From: Sphingomonas sp. CFBP 8760
Lineage (GTDB): Bacteria > Pseudomonadota > Alphaproteobacteria > Sphingomonadales > Sphingomonadaceae
Reading direction: 5' to 3'
Assembly: GCF_014841615.1 (NCBI RefSeq)
Contig: NZ_JACYUG010000002.1
Location: forward strand, 354,614-418,613
DNA: 64,000 nt
The first letter of the stretch is position 1, and each line of letters opens with the position of its first letter. Below, piece by piece: positions 16,972-26,421 of the stretch. The notes under the pieces were generated by a model. The model was not told the DNA's origin and searched no databases. It saw only the letters and a program-made list of their open reading frames with translations. A program made the translations under genes and the position numbers.

Positions 16972-18135
16972 TCAGCGCGTCACGCGATACGACTCGTCAG
17001 GCACCTGCTTGCGATGGCCCCAGTCGAGGAAGCGTATGCGCCCTTCGTCCTTCAGTTCGGCCGCCATGCGACCCAGCCGCGTCTTCCGGACGCCGTACCG
17101 TGCGAGGATCGGCGGCCAGAGAGCGCCATATGTGATCGACTGCGGATCAGGAGGAACGTCGGCCGTCAGTGCCGTGCGCGCGAGTCTCTCCTGCTCCGCC
17201 ATCCACCGCCCCGCGAACTCGTTGCCCGTAACCGGGCTGCCGAACATGTCCTGCGAGCCGAACAGGTCGTCCCGCCTGGTGGTCTGCAGATCGGCGCGCA
17301 TCTGGTCCTGCGCCTTCAGCGTCGCATGCTGGCAGTCGCGGAACACCTCGATGCCCTTGGTGCTGCGCGTGGCGTAGATCAGCGAGTAGAAGGTGCGATC
17401 CTTCGTGGGGAACAGGACCGGCGTCTCCATGACGTAAGGGTAGCCGCCCAGCCCCTTCACCGCGTCGCTGATCGCGGTCACGAGCACCCGCTTTCGAGCC
17501 TCTGCCACCGTCTCGCCCGTCATGATGTCGAGGTCGTCGAGCCTGCACCTCCAATCCGTCGCAGGCATCAACGCTTCGAGCGCGGCCTGGATGGCGGCGT
17601 TCGGCATCGACGCGGACCAGTTGATCATCGTGAACATGAAGTTGAACACGACTTCGCAGTTCGGTCGCCTCAGCAAGGGAGCCACCGATCGCATGTCGAT
17701 CTTCCAGCCCTTGGGATCCATCAGCACGAACGAGAAGGCGTCGTCCGGGATCGCGGCGATCAGATCGGGAACGACCTTCCCGAAGTCGTCGTTGAAGGTC
17801 TGGATCGTGATGTCCGGATACCGGGGAATGATCTCCTGCAGCCGCGCGTGGGCGTTCGGGTCCTTCTCGACGAGGAGGGCTGTCATCTTCCGATCTCCGC
17901 GTCCCAGTCGGGCCCAGGCCTGCTTCGCGCCACGGAGCGCCTCCAGGGCGATGCCGAAGGACGTGTCCTCGAAGTTCTCGCCCTGGTCCTTCCAAGGACC
18001 CGAGAACCCGTCGACGTACACTACGTCCCTGTGGCTCGCGACCTTGAACACCAGCTTCTTGACGTAGTCCGCAAGGAAATGGTGCTTCACGTACGCCTGC
18101 TCCCGGCCGCCGTAGTTGGCGAGATCGGGGCGCAT
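16972..18135 (-). CDS. tcmP: Three-Cys-motif partner protein (TcmP family), copy 1
   Basis: Encodes 387 residues from an ATG at 18135 overlapping the stop of the upstream gene (TGATG). The N-terminal part has the TcmP layout: REQAYVKHHFLADYVKKL, then DVVYVDGFSGPW, a LVEKDPNA strand, FSFVLMDPKGWKIDM and EVVFNFMFTMINW, which reads like a Rossmann-type methyltransferase fold. A basic C-terminal region (about 320-387) could be a winged helix. In known genomes TcmP accompanies a three-cysteine radical-SAM-like protein, and that partner is the adjacent gene here. The reaction is not known. Confidence 0.75.
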   Translation of the reverse strand: MRPDLANYGGREQAYVKHHFLADYVKKLVFKVASHRDVVYVDGFSGPWKDQGENFEDTSFGIALEALRGAKQAWARLGRGDRKMTALLVEKDPNAHARLQEIIPRYPDITIQTFNDDFGKVVPDLIAAIPDDAFSFVLMDPKGWKIDMRSVAPLLRRPNCEVVFNFMFTMINWSASMPNAAIQAALEALMPATDWRCRLDDLDIMTGETVAEARKRVLVTAISDAVKGLGGYPYVMETPVLFPTKDRTFYSLIYATRSTKGIEVFRDCQHATLKAQDQMRADLQTTRRDDLFGSQDMFGSPVTGNEFAGRWMAEQERLARTALTADVPPDPQSITYGALWPPILARYGVRKTRLGRMAAELKDEGRIRFLDWGHRKQVPDESYRVTR

Positions 18136-18875
18136 CAGGCAGCCCTCGAAGCCACCGCGACGGGCAGCTCGTTCCATTCGCGACCGTCCAGATCCCGCCC
18201 GCCTGTCTTCGGTCGGATGCCTCCCCACTGCTTGAAGAAGAACGCCACGTCCTGCTCGGCGCACTGGTCCCGGATCTCTCGTGCCCAGTCGATCATCATG
18301 GGCCGCGCGCCGGGTCCGCTCTCGCCGCCGGCGATCACCCAGTGGATGCCGGTCAGATCGACCGTGCCGACCGATCCGATTAGCGGTTCGACCGACAGGA
18401 ACCGCACGGCGGCTGGAGCCTGCCGGAGGTGGGAAATGCGCGCTGCGGACCGGGTGTCCTCCACCGAGACGCCGAGCCAGATGTGTGCCGGCGGAGCGAC
18501 CGTACGGTAGCGGCGCTTCAGGTAGTCGCGCATGAGCGAGCTGCGCTTGGTCAGTACTTGGAACACGTGCCAGTCAGCCTGCTCCATGGTGTCGAAGACA
18601 CTGTCGATGAAGGTACGTGGTACCTCCTTGTGGAACAGATCGCTCATCGAGTTGACGAAGATCATGCGCGACCGCTTCCAGGCCAGCGGCTGCCCCAGAC
18701 GTTCCGGACGCAGGGTCAGATCGAAGCCGTTCTCGAAGGGGTGACCCGGAATGCCCCGCCAGCGCTCGGAGAAGCGGGCGGCGTAGCAGTTGTCGCAGCC
18801 GGCCGTGATCTTCGTGCAGCCCGTCACCGGGTTCCACGTCGCGTCCGTCCATTCGATTGCACTGCCGTCGGCCAT
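18135..18875 (-). CDS. DUF5131/phage Gp37-Gp68-like three-Cys protein
   Basis: Encodes 246 residues. The N-terminus IEWTDATWNPVTGCTKITAG then CDNCYA shows the family signature, with Cys at 20, 27 and 30 (CX6CX2C) likely to bind an iron-sulfur cluster as in radical-SAM-like enzymes. Further motifs are IFVNSMSDLFH, HVFQVLTKRS, IWLGVSVED, RFLSVEPLIG and WVIAGGESG, ending in VAFFFKQWGG. These are characteristic of the family, which occurs in phages and defence islands. It forms an operon with the TcmP gene downstream and is divergent from a second TcmP-like gene at 19053. Confidence 0.85.
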   Translation of the reverse strand: MADGSAIEWTDATWNPVTGCTKITAGCDNCYAARFSERWRGIPGHPFENGFDLTLRPERLGQPLAWKRSRMIFVNSMSDLFHKEVPRTFIDSVFDTMEQADWHVFQVLTKRSSLMRDYLKRRYRTVAPPAHIWLGVSVEDTRSAARISHLRQAPAAVRFLSVEPLIGSVGTVDLTGIHWVIAGGESGPGARPMMIDWAREIRDQCAEQDVAFFFKQWGGIRPKTGGRDLDGREWNELPVAVASRAA

Positions 18876-18938
18876 GGGTCACCCGTCTTAGGAACGAACC
18901 GTGAATCTGCCATATCGCGATTCGCGGCGCAACCAGTT

Positions 18939-18958
18939 TGGACGACGATCGTCGTCCA
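18939..18958. promoter_or_regulatory. 20-bp perfect palindrome between divergent TcmP/DUF5131 genes
   Basis: TGGACGACGATCGTCGTCCA is a perfect palindrome in the 177-bp divergent region between the minus-strand three-Cys gene (start 18875) and the plus-strand TcmP-like gene (start 19053). Its position and symmetry fit a dimeric regulator's operator serving both promoters. No regulator gene is adjacent, so it may be bound by a distant regulator or by one of the gene products. Confidence 0.55.
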
Positions 18959-19052
18959 GGCGAGGAAGGACAGCGGAGGGTACTGGACAGCGCGTGCGGG
19001 CTCGACCCATATTGTCGCCAGCGGTGACAGGGTGCCGCGGAGGCAGCACTCG

Positions 19053-20333
19053 ATGGCGCAAGGCAAGGGATACGATTGGATAGTCGGCGGTGATCTGCCG
19101 GAACTCGGCAGACACAGTGCGGTCAAGCACGAGATCTTCGACGCCTATATCGGCGCGTACATCCGTACGTTGACGAAGAGCCATCTGGTTCGTGAGCTCA
19201 ACCTCACCATCGTCGACGGCTTCTGTGGCGGCGGACGATACATGATGGACGGCGCAGAGGTCGATGGATCGCCGCTTCGGATGCTGGCGTCCGTTGAGCG
19301 GGCACAGGTAGAGGTGGTCGCGGCCCGTGCGCGAGGCGTCGAGATCAAGGCGGAATTCGTGTTCGTCGATGCGAACCGCAACCACATCGACTTCCTGCGG
19401 GATCTGTTGGAGCGCCAGGGACATGGCGGACGCATCGGCCGTGACATCCACATCGTCACCTCGAAATTCGAGGACGCCGCCGATGGAGTGATCTCCCGCA
19501 TCCAGGCCAAGGGACGAGCTCATCGATCGCTCTTCTTCCTGGACCAGTACGGCTGGAGCGCGGTGACGTTCGCCACGATCAGGCGGATCATGGGTTCGCT
19601 GCAGAACCCGGAGGTCGTGCTCACGTTCATGGTGGATCATCTGGTCAACCTGCTGAATGCCCGCATGATCGACACGGCGGGCTTCGCCGCGGTCGATCTC
19701 GACCGCGAGGACGTGCAGGACATGCTGCGGATGAAGCAGATGCGCGGCTGGAAGCGGTACATCCAGAACACGTTGTACGAACACATCCGACGCAACACCG
19801 GGGCCGACTACTACACGCCGTTCTTCATCCACCCGGATGGCGGATCGAACCGGGACTACTGGCTGCTGCATCTGTCCAAGCACCATCAGGCGCGGGAGGA
19901 GATGGGCAAGATCCACTGGTTGATGGAGAACACGTTCGAGCACTTCGGCCGAGCCGGCTTCGACTCCCTCGGCTTCAAACCCGGCGAGGACGTCAGGGAG
20001 GACATGCTCGACTACGGCTTCAACGACAACGCGCGCACGCGTTCCGAGGCGACCGTCGTCGATCAGCTTGCCCGCATGCTCCACGCCCGGGCGATCGCCG
20101 GGGCGGGTCCGCTGACGAAGAAGGCGCTGTTCGCGTCGCACTGCAACGACGCGCCGGTGATCGGCGACATCGTCGATGCGGCCCTCCTCGAACTCAGGGG
20201 CGCGAAGGACGTGATCGTCACTTCTCCGGACGGCGCGCTGCGCCGATCGGTGAAGAAGTTCGGCTGGGACGACGAGATCAGGTTGTCTCGCGAGCCGGGG
20301 CTGTTCTCGATATTCGACCAGCGGGCGGCCTGA
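19053..20333 (+). CDS. Three-Cys-motif partner-like protein, copy 2
   Basis: Encodes 426 residues; the ATG at 19053 has GGAGG about eleven bases upstream. It shows the same order of motifs as the TcmP family: HSAVKHEIFDAYIGAYIRTL, LTIVDGFCGGGRYM, GSPLRMLASV, EFVFVDANRNH, RSLFFLDQYGWSAVTF and VVLTFMVDHLVNLLN. It is longer than copy 1 and has a distinct C-terminal region (about 330-426). Sequence similarity to copy 1 is low, so this is not a recent duplication. It is transcribed divergently from the three-Cys protein and probably belongs to the same functional unit. Confidence 0.7.
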   Translation: MAQGKGYDWIVGGDLPELGRHSAVKHEIFDAYIGAYIRTLTKSHLVRELNLTIVDGFCGGGRYMMDGAEVDGSPLRMLASVERAQVEVVAARARGVEIKAEFVFVDANRNHIDFLRDLLERQGHGGRIGRDIHIVTSKFEDAADGVISRIQAKGRAHRSLFFLDQYGWSAVTFATIRRIMGSLQNPEVVLTFMVDHLVNLLNARMIDTAGFAAVDLDREDVQDMLRMKQMRGWKRYIQNTLYEHIRRNTGADYYTPFFIHPDGGSNRDYWLLHLSKHHQAREEMGKIHWLMENTFEHFGRAGFDSLGFKPGEDVREDMLDYGFNDNARTRSEATVVDQLARMLHARAIAGAGPLTKKALFASHCNDAPVIGDIVDAALLELRGAKDVIVTSPDGALRRSVKKFGWDDEIRLSREPGLFSIFDQRAA

Positions 20334-20363
20334 TGGACAACCGGCATCCCCGTGACGAAAGCG

Positions 20364-21545
20364 TTATTTGCGGATGATCTGGTCTGCTGCCGTGTCGTAT
20401 CGGTAGAGATGAAGCGCCTTTGTCGCGATGAGGCGCATGGCTTCTTCGACCGAACTCCGAGACACCATGAACCACTCGCGGGGATCGACGGAACGACCGA
20501 AACGATCGGGTAGCTGGACGTCTACGCATGCGGCGCCGAAGAAGCGATGGAGCAGACCCTCGATCTTCTTCGGCGGGACACCCCGCGTCTCGTACTCATC
20601 CATTATCTTGGCTTCCGCGAGCAGGAACGTCGGATCCGCCGATGCTCCGGCGACGCGGCTGGCCGCGCTTTCCGTCGTCGACCCGATCTTGAGGATGTGT
20701 TCTGCCAGTTCGACCAGCGCGGGGTTCGTCGACAGGGTCTTCGCGACGTAGACGCGCCCCGTGACGGACGGCTTGCCGCCTTCGAACAGGGGACCGGCAT
20801 CGGGCTTGAACACCCGCCGACTGTTCTCGGCGCGATAAAGGGCCTTTCCGAACGAGCGCAGCAGATGGTCGCTCTCGCTGCCGTTGTCGTAGATGATTCG
20901 TAGACGGGCGTCTCCGCGGTCGTTGCGCGTATGTCGGTCGACGTCGGCGATGTACGCCAGGGCGCCTCCGATGACGAACATGTCGCCGACTTCGATCTGG
21001 TAGGTGGAGCTGGTCGGTACGGTGTTGCGTGCGCCGTTGGCGATGTCGGCGACGCAGGCGTCGAAAATCGGCTGGAAGAGATCGAAGTCCTTGCAGCGGA
21101 TCCGTTCGGCAATTGAGTCCGTCTCCGACTTCGGCGGGGGCGCCGGTGTCGCCCGGAACTCGAAGATGTGGTCCTCGGGCGTGCTGAGCAGATCGTCGCC
21201 GGCCGCGATCAGGTCGTCGATGCTGGCAGGAACCACTTCGCTGAACGATTGGGTGCGCGGTGCCTCCAGCAGGCCGTACTGGTCGATGTGCTTGAGCCTT
21301 TCGACCTTCTGGGCATCGCGACGAAAGCTGTCGAGACGGACTCCGAGCCGCATTTCGTCGGGCGCACGGGCCTTTCCGTCCGGTGATCGCCCAGTGCGTT
21401 CCCGGAAGGCGACGATGTCGAGGAATAGACGGGTGACGTCGTCACCCGCCGTCCGCGCCGGCTTGACCACAGGGACGAACAGGTCGTCCTTGTTCGCGAT
21501 CAGCTCGTCGAGCGTGTCGTAGAAGAGATCGATGGATCGTCCCAT
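20364..21545 (-). CDS. GIY-YIG family nuclease (T5orf172/Mug113-like)
   Basis: Encodes 393 residues, starting two bases after the helicase stop. The C-terminal part (about 265-375) holds a GIY-YIG variant: RVYVAKTLSTNPAL, then HILKIGSTTESAASRVAGAS, then FGRSVDPREWFMVS with a likely catalytic Glu. This matches the T5orf172/Mug113 subgroup. The N-terminal 260 residues, with a likely beta barrel around TYQIEVGDMFVIGGALAYI, may bind DNA. It is the last gene of the methyltransferase-helicase-nuclease operon and is the only obvious nuclease in it. Confidence 0.75.
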   Translation of the reverse strand: MGRSIDLFYDTLDELIANKDDLFVPVVKPARTAGDDVTRLFLDIVAFRERTGRSPDGKARAPDEMRLGVRLDSFRRDAQKVERLKHIDQYGLLEAPRTQSFSEVVPASIDDLIAAGDDLLSTPEDHIFEFRATPAPPPKSETDSIAERIRCKDFDLFQPIFDACVADIANGARNTVPTSSTYQIEVGDMFVIGGALAYIADVDRHTRNDRGDARLRIIYDNGSESDHLLRSFGKALYRAENSRRVFKPDAGPLFEGGKPSVTGRVYVAKTLSTNPALVELAEHILKIGSTTESAASRVAGASADPTFLLAEAKIMDEYETRGVPPKKIEGLLHRFFGAACVDVQLPDRFGRSVDPREWFMVSRSSVEEAMRLIATKALHLYRYDTAADQIIRK

Positions 21546-21547
21546 GG

Positions 21548-23605
21548 TCAGGCCGAACGTTCCTGCGATGTCTCCTTCTGGCGACGGATCGCCGCAGCTC
21601 GGATCCAGGCAAGCGCCTCGGCCATCCGCTTCTCGACCGGGTTCATGGCGGTGATGCTCGGCTCTCGTCCGTGCTGTTCCTTGAAGGCGCGGATGCGGGG
21701 GACCTGGGCAAGCGCCTCGGCTTCGGTGATCTCGATGCGCGTCTCGGCGATCGACTGGTGGATGCGCCGGAGGACCGACTCCCCCAATGCCTTCGACAGA
21801 ATCTCATACGACTGCTGGAAGGGGTTCACCTGGTCGATCAGGTCGATGCTCAGTTCTGGCATCGTGATGAACTTCGACGTCAATTTGAGTAGCTGCGAAT
21901 GAGCCTTCTGCCCTTCGCTTTCCTCGTCGGCGTTTTTGGTGCTGCTGACGATCTCCGCCCCCGGCTGACTAATTTTGGCCAAGACCGCCCGTCGAGCGAC
22001 GATGTTCTGCCGGATGGCCTCGATGTCGTCCTCGCTCTCCGCGATGTCGGGGTAGCGTTTCGCGATGATGTTGGGGATCAGATGCTGATTGATGGTCTCG
22101 GCCGGGAATTCATCCGGGATCAGGCTTGCGCGTAGAACCTGGCCGTCCTGCAGAACCGCCGCCATCAGATCGGTCATGTCCGTCTCGATGATCTCCTTGG
22201 CACGGTTGCTCGTCGGCTCCTTGAGACCGCTTACGTAGATTGTCGGCTCTTCCTGAAGGAGATCGATGCGAGTGGATGGTCGTTCCGCCCCGTCGAAACG
22301 ATCGTCCGACGGTCTCGTCTTGAAGTTGAAGTTCGGCACCAGCACCTGCTCCATGAGGAGAGATGCGGCGATCGCCTTCAGCATGTCGTTGACTGCGGTG
22401 CGTACGACTTCGTCGCTCGTGTCCGGTTCAGCGAGCAGGTTGGTGAACTGGGCGTGGGTTTTCCCCGGGGCGTCCCGGGTCGCACGGCCGACGATCTGCA
22501 CGACCTCCGTCAGCGAACCTCGATAGCCGACCGTCAGTGCGTGCTCGCACCAGATCCAGTCGAAGCCCTCCTTTGCCATGCCTAGAGCGATGACGATGTC
22601 GAGATCCTCGCGGTTCTCGACGCTGCGCAGCCCGGCCAGGACGGTCTGTTGCGTTCCCGGCGTCACCAGATCGGCGATCTTGAGAACGCGGCCATCCGGC
22701 ATGCGCAGGAGCTGGAACCCCGTTAGCGGATCTATCGAGAAGACGTCGCCTAGGACGTCGAGAATGCCGTTCATCTCGCGGATCTTGTCGCCCATGGCGG
22801 CCTGCGAGTTGACGTTGGGAATGTGGATGATCGTCTTCTTTGTCGGATCGAGCACCTCGCCGATCGCGGACAGGTAGTTGCCATGATAGAAGTGATAGCC
22901 GATTCCCAGCGTCTTGAGATGTTCGTAGCCCGAAAGCTGCTCGTAATAGGTGTAGACGACGTCGGTGAATTTCGCCTCGTCCTCAGCTCGCAGGACCGGG
23001 ATCTGGTCGCCCCGGAAGTACGATCCGGTCATCGCGATGAGATGGGTCGAGCCGTCGTCCATCACGTTGCGGATCAGTTCGCCCAGTCGATTGTCCGCGT
23101 CCGCCGAAACGTGATGGAATTCGTCGATTGCGAGAACGCGGTCGTGAAAGGTCTCGATCCCCTTGCCGTCCCGCATGATCCTGTCGAACGCGTGACGCAA
23201 GGTTGAATGAGTGCAGACAATGATGTCGTCATCCGATTCCATGAAGCGGATGAAGGCATTGATCTTGCCGCTGTCGCCGCCGATCATGTCGCAGAGGTTG
23301 TTCCTGGGCGGGACCGTCCAGTCGGCGAAGAACCCGTGCTTCGTAAGATCGGTCGATCGGAAGGAGTTGCCGATCGAGCGTTCGGGCACGGCGACGATGA
23401 CCTTGCGCATGCCTTGGTTGCGGAGCTTGTCGAGGGCCAGAAACATCAGCGCGCGCGACTTTCCAGACGCTGGCGGGCTCTTGATGAGCAGGTATTGCGC
23501 GTTACGAGCGTCGAAGGCCCGCGACTGCATGACACGCATGCCGTAATCGTTCGTGGCCTTGCTGGCGCCGGTGGAACCGTATTCAACGGTAATGAAATCG
23601 GGCAT
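21548..23605 (-). CDS. DEAD/DEAH-type superfamily 2 helicase
   Basis: Encodes 685 residues. The ATG at 23605 has GAAGGA upstream and lies eleven bases after the methyltransferase stop. Superfamily 2 motifs are clear: Walker A SPPASGKS near 47, motif II AIDEFHH near 165, motif III-like AMTGSYFRGD, and motif VI QIVGRATRDAPGK near 385. The C-terminal 250 residues are helical and unassigned. Together with the neighbouring methyltransferase and GIY-YIG protein it resembles the translocase subunit of a restriction system. Confidence 0.85.
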   Translation of the reverse strand: MPDFITVEYGSTGASKATNDYGMRVMQSRAFDARNAQYLLIKSPPASGKSRALMFLALDKLRNQGMRKVIVAVPERSIGNSFRSTDLTKHGFFADWTVPPRNNLCDMIGGDSGKINAFIRFMESDDDIIVCTHSTLRHAFDRIMRDGKGIETFHDRVLAIDEFHHVSADADNRLGELIRNVMDDGSTHLIAMTGSYFRGDQIPVLRAEDEAKFTDVVYTYYEQLSGYEHLKTLGIGYHFYHGNYLSAIGEVLDPTKKTIIHIPNVNSQAAMGDKIREMNGILDVLGDVFSIDPLTGFQLLRMPDGRVLKIADLVTPGTQQTVLAGLRSVENREDLDIVIALGMAKEGFDWIWCEHALTVGYRGSLTEVVQIVGRATRDAPGKTHAQFTNLLAEPDTSDEVVRTAVNDMLKAIAASLLMEQVLVPNFNFKTRPSDDRFDGAERPSTRIDLLQEEPTIYVSGLKEPTSNRAKEIIETDMTDLMAAVLQDGQVLRASLIPDEFPAETINQHLIPNIIAKRYPDIAESEDDIEAIRQNIVARRAVLAKISQPGAEIVSSTKNADEESEGQKAHSQLLKLTSKFITMPELSIDLIDQVNPFQQSYEILSKALGESVLRRIHQSIAETRIEITEAEALAQVPRIRAFKEQHGREPSITAMNPVEKRMAEALAWIRAAAIRRQKETSQERSA

Positions 23606-23615
23606 TCCAAATCCT

Positions 23616-26345
23616 TCAGGCGGTCGCACGCGTCACGAGCTTAGTCATCCGAGCATAGAGCTTGAAGAGGTGTTCGAGCCGTTCCGTATCGTCCCGAAAC
23701 GGGCGTCCAATATAGATCGCCTCAAGATGTTCATCGAGTTCGCGATGAGCTTGCGAAAGTTCAGCTGGCATCGTGTCAGGATTGTAAAGCCAGCCAAGGC
23801 TCCGTCCATCGGTGATATGCGGCTCTCTGATGCGCAATATCTCAAGAGCATGATCTTCTAGGGGTCTTTTCTGCTCGTCCGAAAGCGTCGGTAGCGGAAA
23901 AGTGTTGTAAACCAACGTATTGGAGTAGCGATAGTCAGTTTTCAGGCGCCCCGCAACGGATGCCGTCCAAACAAGGTGAAGCCGGGATGATATCACCGAG
24001 AATATCCACGTAGGCGCATCGTAAATGACAAATGCCTGATCAGTCGCGATTGTCCCTTCCGCCAGGAAGCCGCAGGGAAGATACGATCTACGCTCGGAGC
24101 AGATGCGTGGGATTAGGAGAAAAGGTGCATCGCGATGCCTGATTTCGTTAAACCGATGAGGCCATTTCGCCGACGCCGCGGTGGATGCTTTCGAACTTTT
24201 CGAACGAGCATCGGCAACAAGCTGGAGGCGAGCGGCTATGGGCGGAATAGATCGCGCTAAGTCGAGCTGATTATCTTTGATCCAGAGGCAATACCTTCGG
24301 TCGCCTTGGAGATATTCCTGTGCGCCGTATATCGGTCGGATAAGGTCCTGGGTTTGAGGATACAGGCCTAGCAGTTCGTCCATCTGCTCGAATGACATGC
24401 TGAGATGGCTTGCGTCCTTGGCGGCGCTGCCCAGTTCGATCTGCGGCAAACTACTAATAGGGCTCGACCGGCGTTCGACAAAGATGTCCGGCGCATCGAC
24501 AAGATACGGGTTGACGTTGGTAACTCTCGCCTTGTGCTCGGTCGTAAATATCGATTTGGGCTGGTTGGAAATTGGCCTCAGGCCGACTATTACACATATT
24601 ACACCCGCATTCTTTGCGGCGCTATTGCTCCATCTGAATGGCTCGTAGCAGAAGCCGTACTCTGCGCCCTTCGAGTGGATAAGTGGCCAGAGCAAAGGCA
24701 CCTGCTCGCCTTGGAACAAGGAATTTGTTGTGACGAACGCTGCCGTCGCGCCGGTCAAACGCCCGAAATCAGCGGCACGTGCGAACCACGCCGCGACATA
24801 GTCGAGATTACCAAAAACTCCGGTCTCAGCTGAGAAAACCACGTCCATATCATCTTGCTGCTCCGCAGTCCTTTTCGGACGGCCGAGATAAGGGGGATTT
24901 CCTACAATGAATATTTCAGCGCCATTCGCCGGCGGGCAGATTTCTGTCCAAGGAACGCGTAGCGCGTTTCCGACTCTGATACTCCCGGCATCCGTAAGAG
25001 GCAAAGCCGGCGCCGGACTGGCGCAGATCTCACCCAGCTTCTGGTTCATCTGGTATTGAGAAATCCACAGAGAAAGTTTCGCCGTCTCGCACGCGAAGTC
25101 GATAGGGTCGATGCCATGGAAACTGCTGATCTTGATGCCGGTGTGGTAGTCCGGAAGCGCTAGTTGCCCCTTCCGCTTCATGTCTCGAATGCGGCGAAAG
25201 GCTTCGGTCTCGATCCTGCGTAGTTCGCGATATGCGATGATGAGGAAATTGCCGGACCCGCATGCGGGGTCAAAGACCTGGATCCTGCTTATGCGATCCA
25301 CCAGCTTACCCAGAGCGCCCAAGCTGTCGCCAGCCGTGGTGAGCTGCTCACGCAGAGAACTGAGGAACAGCGGTTCCAACACCTTCATGATATTTGGTAC
25401 TGAGGTGTAGTGCATGCCGAAGTCTGCGCGCATGTCGGTGTGAACTACGGCCTGAATCATTGAGCCGAAAATGTCTGCATGGATCTGATCCCATTGGAGA
25501 TCGGCAGCCTCCAGTAGCAGTCGACGGGCACGCCGATTGAATTCGGGGACGATGGTTCGGTCTTTGAACAGTCCGCCGTTCACATACTCGAAGTCAGTAG
25601 CGATTCGACGCGAGCGGACAGCGGATCGATCGCCTTCTTTTGGTATGTTGAGAGCGATGAATATGTCTTCAATGACACGCCGCGTGTCTGTGCCGTCGAC
25701 GTTTTGGGCTTCGCGCCGCAGCGCTTCAACAAATAGCTTCTTCTTAAAAATCCCAGTGTCTTCGGCAAACATGCAGAAGAGGATTCTGGTCATGAAGACG
25801 TTGAGGTCGTGGGCGTGTTCCACGCCGAAGCCGAGGTTCGCATCAAGGATCGCGTCGAAGAACTTCGCCATGTGCCGGGCTGCGCGGACGTCCGCCGTGG
25901 TCTCGGCCGCGGGCTTGTATCGTTCGACGCCGAACATCGGCAGCAGATAGTCGTAGTTAACTGGCAGGTCGGCCAATCGGTCGAACCCGGGACTTTCGGT
26001 CGTTTTCGTGTCGAACGCCAGAAACTCGTCGCCGTCCGTGCTGACGACAAAGCGCGGCGCGTTTTTGGCCGCCGTGCCCTTCTTTCCGATCAGCGAGGCC
26101 TTCAGGTTGTCGACGGTCGCTTGCACCTGACCGACCGCGGCCGGTCGATAAAGCATCTTCTTCGGCCAGACGATATCGGAGGCAATCAGGCCTGCAGGAT
26201 GCTTCATTCGGAGCTTCGCCACCTCGTTCCGCGACGAGTCGTAGGCTTCCATCAAACGAAACGGGAAATCGTGGAGCGTGCAGGATCCAGATGCGACGTC
26301 CTGGACTAGCCGCTCAAGCAGTTCCTCAATCTGAATGGTATTCAT
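23616..26345 (-). CDS. MmeI-like N6-adenine DNA methyltransferase without an obvious nuclease domain
   Basis: Encodes 909 residues from an ATG at 26345. Motif I is VFDPACGSGNFL at 357-368 and the catalytic motif IV is NPPY at 483-486, both of the gamma-class amino-methyltransferases. The N-terminal region (PRFVVSTDGDEFLAFDTKT then LADLPVNYDYLLPMFGVERY) and the C-terminal target-recognition region (about 650-830) match the arrangement of MmeI-type enzymes, but I do not see the N-terminal D-X9-ExK nuclease motif. Cleavage would then have to come from the GIY-YIG protein two genes on. The coupled gene order supports one system. Confidence 0.85.
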   Translation of the reverse strand: MNTIQIEELLERLVQDVASGSCTLHDFPFRLMEAYDSSRNEVAKLRMKHPAGLIASDIVWPKKMLYRPAAVGQVQATVDNLKASLIGKKGTAAKNAPRFVVSTDGDEFLAFDTKTTESPGFDRLADLPVNYDYLLPMFGVERYKPAAETTADVRAARHMAKFFDAILDANLGFGVEHAHDLNVFMTRILFCMFAEDTGIFKKKLFVEALRREAQNVDGTDTRRVIEDIFIALNIPKEGDRSAVRSRRIATDFEYVNGGLFKDRTIVPEFNRRARRLLLEAADLQWDQIHADIFGSMIQAVVHTDMRADFGMHYTSVPNIMKVLEPLFLSSLREQLTTAGDSLGALGKLVDRISRIQVFDPACGSGNFLIIAYRELRRIETEAFRRIRDMKRKGQLALPDYHTGIKISSFHGIDPIDFACETAKLSLWISQYQMNQKLGEICASPAPALPLTDAGSIRVGNALRVPWTEICPPANGAEIFIVGNPPYLGRPKRTAEQQDDMDVVFSAETGVFGNLDYVAAWFARAADFGRLTGATAAFVTTNSLFQGEQVPLLWPLIHSKGAEYGFCYEPFRWSNSAAKNAGVICVIVGLRPISNQPKSIFTTEHKARVTNVNPYLVDAPDIFVERRSSPISSLPQIELGSAAKDASHLSMSFEQMDELLGLYPQTQDLIRPIYGAQEYLQGDRRYCLWIKDNQLDLARSIPPIAARLQLVADARSKSSKASTAASAKWPHRFNEIRHRDAPFLLIPRICSERRSYLPCGFLAEGTIATDQAFVIYDAPTWIFSVISSRLHLVWTASVAGRLKTDYRYSNTLVYNTFPLPTLSDEQKRPLEDHALEILRIREPHITDGRSLGWLYNPDTMPAELSQAHRELDEHLEAIYIGRPFRDDTERLEHLFKLYARMTKLVTRATA

Positions 26346-26421
26346 GCCGCATTTCCACGGCAAAACGCGAGCAGAGGTGCCCGATGCATCTGCGAGGTGC
26401 ATTCATCGTGGATAGCGAGCG

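Noticed and set aside
18888..20141. Minus-strand open frame opposite the second TcmP-like gene
   Set aside because: The plus-strand frame has the TcmP motifs; the opposite one is His/Arg-rich and lacks any motif.
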